Below, one piece after another: positions 60,601-64,000 of a DNA stretch of 64,000 nucleotides. The translations under genes and the position numbers were made by a program. The first letter of the stretch is position 1, and each line of letters starts with the position of its first letter. A model generated the notes under the pieces. The model saw only the letters and a list, made by a program, of their open reading frames with translations. It was not told the origin of the DNA and made no database searches. This DNA is from Spodoptera frugiperda (lineage: Eukaryota; Arthropoda; Insecta; Lepidoptera; Noctuidae), in assembly GCF_023101765.2 (NCBI RefSeq), contig NC_064212.1:9362001-9426000 (forward strand), read 5' to 3'.

Positions 60601-61586
60601 CGCTTCGCTGCACCCGCCAGTTCCGGTCTCTCTGTCTCGGTCTAAATACACCACCACATGTGTAAGTCAACATCAATTACACAATATTAAGATATTCATG
60701 TCCATAATAATTGCAAACTTTCCACTTTATTGATCATAATTAGACATTACATTCCGGTTACGGAAGCGCAGACATGAGCATCACACAGTGATGTCACTTT
60801 ATGTTTTCCACTCAATTATAATGTGGCGCGACGCAAAATATGATTATGTTCAGCCAACATTATGTTGTTCCCGAAATATAATCCGGCATAGATTAAACCA
60901 TCAATGGGTATAAACATGAAGAGTGATATTGAATTGTTGATGCAAGATAAGCCCTTTCTATTGAGACCGTGATGAGTAACTTTTTATCTAAAAAAAGCTT
61001 TGTAACTCTCCGTTATTTGTTAGTTCTTTATTAAATACAAAGCCACTTTCTTTTGTATAATGCATAGCTTTAAATAAGGGGTTTCATCATTTTTGTACGG
61101 AAAGCAGGATAAAGTTATTGTGGTTCAGTTCATCCCATTATGCATAAAGAAACGGCACAAACATTTTTGTTTCGAGACAGCGGCACATTTCGGCAGCATC
61201 CTTTTAGTAATGTTATTTTTATGAGAAACCTTTTTTATGAAAATATTTTGTGTGGTAATGCGAAATATCAGATGTGCCGCAGTCATGCATTAATGAGACT
61301 AACCAGTCCGACCTCGACCCGCCACCGACCGGCCGCTGCCGCTGTCAAACCTGCGCTTACAAAATGAAGTCGCGTGAAAACTAATTAAACTTTGACCTCC
61401 TCACTTTAGTGTTATCTCGTACCGCCACCTTGGTATCGAACAAACAAGTAACTATTAATAACTCATCGTATTATTAGCCTTTTAAGTACAGACAATATAA
61501 AAGTTGCCAAGGTGAGGGAAAAGTTGTCTTCCAAAAGGGAGACTGTGAACCATAAATAATGAGATGTAAGCGACGGAGGGTCATCT
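48683..61586. repeat. 12.9-kb block, haplotype/contig copy 2
   Basis: Begins directly after the N run with the sequence found at 35704 and stays alignable to GGGTCATCT at 61586. It then continues into sequence not found elsewhere in the window. Differences from copy 1 are single bases and small indels, the pattern expected of alleles. Confidence 0.9.
48788..48829 (-). CDS. Candidate first coding exon, second haplotype
   Basis: Counterpart of 35809-35850 with the same 14 codons and the same donor. If the block is an assembly duplicate, this is the same exon counted twice. Confidence 0.3.
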
Positions 61587-64000
61587 TTTTATCTCGATAC
61601 TTTACGACCCTCAGTGCGTCACAAACACCCGTTCTACTTATACGCCGCATCAGCATAATTATACGAAGATCAGGGATAGCTACAGACTGCAGCAAACTAC
61701 TTACTCATTTGATGGTACCGAGAAACGACTTTAAAGAAACTTTCAATCGAGACGAACCCAAAAAAAATTCAATTATGATCATAGTTCATTACCTACTCAA
61801 ATAATGAGAAGTTATTTTCAGTCAGTCTCTCAAATAGATTGTGCGCATAATGAAATCATTAAAGAGTCATCAGAGAGTCGATATTGGAACAATGAAAATG
61901 GACACATTAACTTGTAAAGCACAGTACCTAAACTAAGTGTATGGCTATTAGAATGGCCGAAGTGATTTATGCTTGAACTCCGCTGGCAGCGGCCAGGTAA
62001 CTCAATACGAGCACTTCTCGTCAAGGATACGTGCACATGTAGGTGATGTAGGTAGAGAGACCGGTGTGAGGCACGCTGCGTCCCCGGGGACCCAGTAATG
62101 TGGGGCGTACCTGGTCTTTACATTCAACACGCATTAGAGGGCGAGCCTCTCAACGTGACAGAGACACCGCCACGCACTAATGTGTACTCTAATTGCAATA
62201 ATCTCATACTCTGACCTTTTAATATAGTATACATTATTCTCTTTAGTAACATGAGTAAAACTGCGCAGCACTCGAGTCCCAACTGATGGCGTCACTCGAG
62301 CCACCGACTGATGGCATCATCTGAACTGAGGCTTGAGTCATAGTTCCGTGTGGCGCATGCCGCATGGCGGTGCGGCTCGCTTCATTTGCCATCAGTTTGT
62401 TTACAAACAGACCAAAGTGCGGTCAGCCGCTCGGCTTGATCTATCAATGACAATTTCTAATTTAGCAATCAGCGCCCACATCAACCGTTGGGCCATGTTC
62501 CGAATGAATAGTTTATCCACTTTGTTTAATGGACTGATCATGGATGAGATAAGATCTCTTAATGCCACATTGTTATCAGGTGAGAGAACGTGCCGCCTAC
62601 ATTAGGTACTAAGATCGTAATCTAATTTTCTCAGAAGGTAGAAAGAAACTGCTCATGTAAAATGTCGCGCCAACTTTTACATGCGAGCACGTTGTAACGT
62701 AACTGTTACGCTATGTAATTTATTCTAATTTCCCGTGGGTAAGCCTAATGACATCCGTAAAAGCTGTTTCAGTTCCTAACAGAATGTCTTATAAGCGACT
62801 TGAGGCAGTTCAACTTGAATTTTCTTTTTAAAGTATTAATTCGATTTCGCATTGATTTATTATGTTACTTGAGTAAAATTTTAAGCATAATTTGTTTAAT
62901 AATTTAGAAGGGAATTGCTGCCTTAGCGAGACGCGGCGCGGCTGAGCCGGCCGAGCGGAATTAATACCCACGCTACAGTACTAATTCTTATTGAAGAGGT
63001 AAAATAAGTTGACTCGTTATTTCAAGCTACATCTAAATATAGCTGCTTAAATAGGGCAGTAACAAAGCGTTCACAGAGAGGAAACAGGTAGAACTGAATC
63101 GTTGAATTTATTTCCTATCAGGAGCGGAGGAGGAAATGTAAAAGGGAAATGAATCGAGGCGCTAACTTATACATTTTTCTATAAAATCCTATATTTCAAA
63201 TAAAATATGTTTCTCTTCGATAAAAGATGAATCAGGTACGATTATCAGAAGGAGGATGAACTGCACTCAGTGCCCAGGCTGCTCTCAGGAGTAAAAACTA
63301 GTTAAACGTACACTTTTACCTTTCTTACCTTAGTACCAGGATATTTGAAATATTACAGCTGAATGCTTTCTAGCGTAACCATCTTGCACATGGAGTCTCT
63401 TTGAAAGAGGAAAATCTTTGAAAAGCTTTCAGGAAAATCCAATTAAGATTAAGAGAGACCGTAAATAAATATGTGTTCCTGTATGCTCCATTGATCTGAA
63501 GAAAATATTCATTGTTTAGAAGCCACAAAAAGTCTTTAATCAGTGAATCAACTATTAAATCCTGAATCAAATAGAATGGCTTCTGAAACCGGAGATTAAA
63601 ACCATACATGTTTGTTTGCTTTGTGCTTGCATGTTTCACGTGAACGGTACGTTAAATGTGTAAACATTTACTAGAATATCATGCTAAACCTGTTGAGGTT
63701 GTGATACACAAAATAAGTAGCAAGCCTGCTCGTATAATGGAGGAGTGAAGGCATGCTCTGTCCGCTAGACGACCTCATCCCGTCGCCATTGTATCACGAC
63801 TGCCGCTCATCAAATATGCAGACCATCGCCTGAAAGAACGAATAGTGCAACTACCCTCAGGCATGACCATCCTCATAAATGTTGTTTATAGGTAATATCA
63901 ATCTAAAGCCTCCTAAACTTGGCTCTCTTAATTGACACGATGGAGATACATTGCTTTGATAACGTGGTTTCCTACATTGGAAAGGCAATCGTTTAATTAG
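61587..64000. other. Single-copy DNA after the duplicated block, no supported gene
   Basis: Continues contig 2. Only short ORFs (up to about 90 codons) without recognisable domains. A possible minus-strand splice donor (ACTAAGGTAAGAAAGG on that strand, near 63335) follows a weak acceptor, but no coding frame supports an exon. Confidence 0.4.

Overview
The window is AT-rich animal DNA with long introns and no bacterial-type gene layout. It most likely comes from a moth or butterfly. The reasons are lepidopteran-style Helitrons (A|TC...CTAG|T junctions), a tRNA-derived SINE present in both orientations, many short TA-flanked foldback MITEs, and retroelement tails I recognise from memory as common in Lepidoptera. 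No search could be run, so the order is an inference.

Left part (1-24,100): two head-to-tail copies of one gene built almost entirely from tiny exons. Copy A is cut by the left window edge and ends at 5571. Copy B runs from at least 7494 to 22924. Copy B can be read by hand as 24 exons (15-384 nt, mostly 24-78 nt) that join into one stop-free frame of about 607 codons ending in TAA; the start-codon exon is not identified. The first 20 visible introns are phase 1 and the last three are phase 0. The product is hydrophilic and low in complexity, with a 10-residue acidic repeat, a short hydrophobic stretch, Lys/Arg-rich segments and one cysteine-rich exon. I do not recognise the family. Copy A is a shorter paralogue: two deletions relative to B removed seven exons, yet its frame stays open if one aberrant exon is skipped. 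B's introns collected a 2.8 kb Helitron cluster, several MITEs, two SINEs, a second Helitron and a roughly 740-bp GC-richer tandem repeat.

Middle (24,100-35,700): mostly intergenic or intronic DNA without a convincing long coding region. It holds a 1.9 kb foldback transposon with decayed mariner-type transposase traces in both arms (29719-31629). It also holds a possible minus-strand gene of which only two short exons can be seen (35809-35850 and 29357-29392).

Right part (35,704-61,586): a block of about 12.9 kb appears twice, on either side of a 97-base run of N (48586-48682). The ends of the two copies coincide with the gap, and the copies differ by scattered SNPs and small indels. This looks like two unmerged haplotypes of one locus (a false assembly duplication) rather than a biological duplication. 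I see no convincing protein gene in it apart from the candidate minus-strand first exon. From 61,587 to the end the sequence is single-copy within this window and shows no supported gene.
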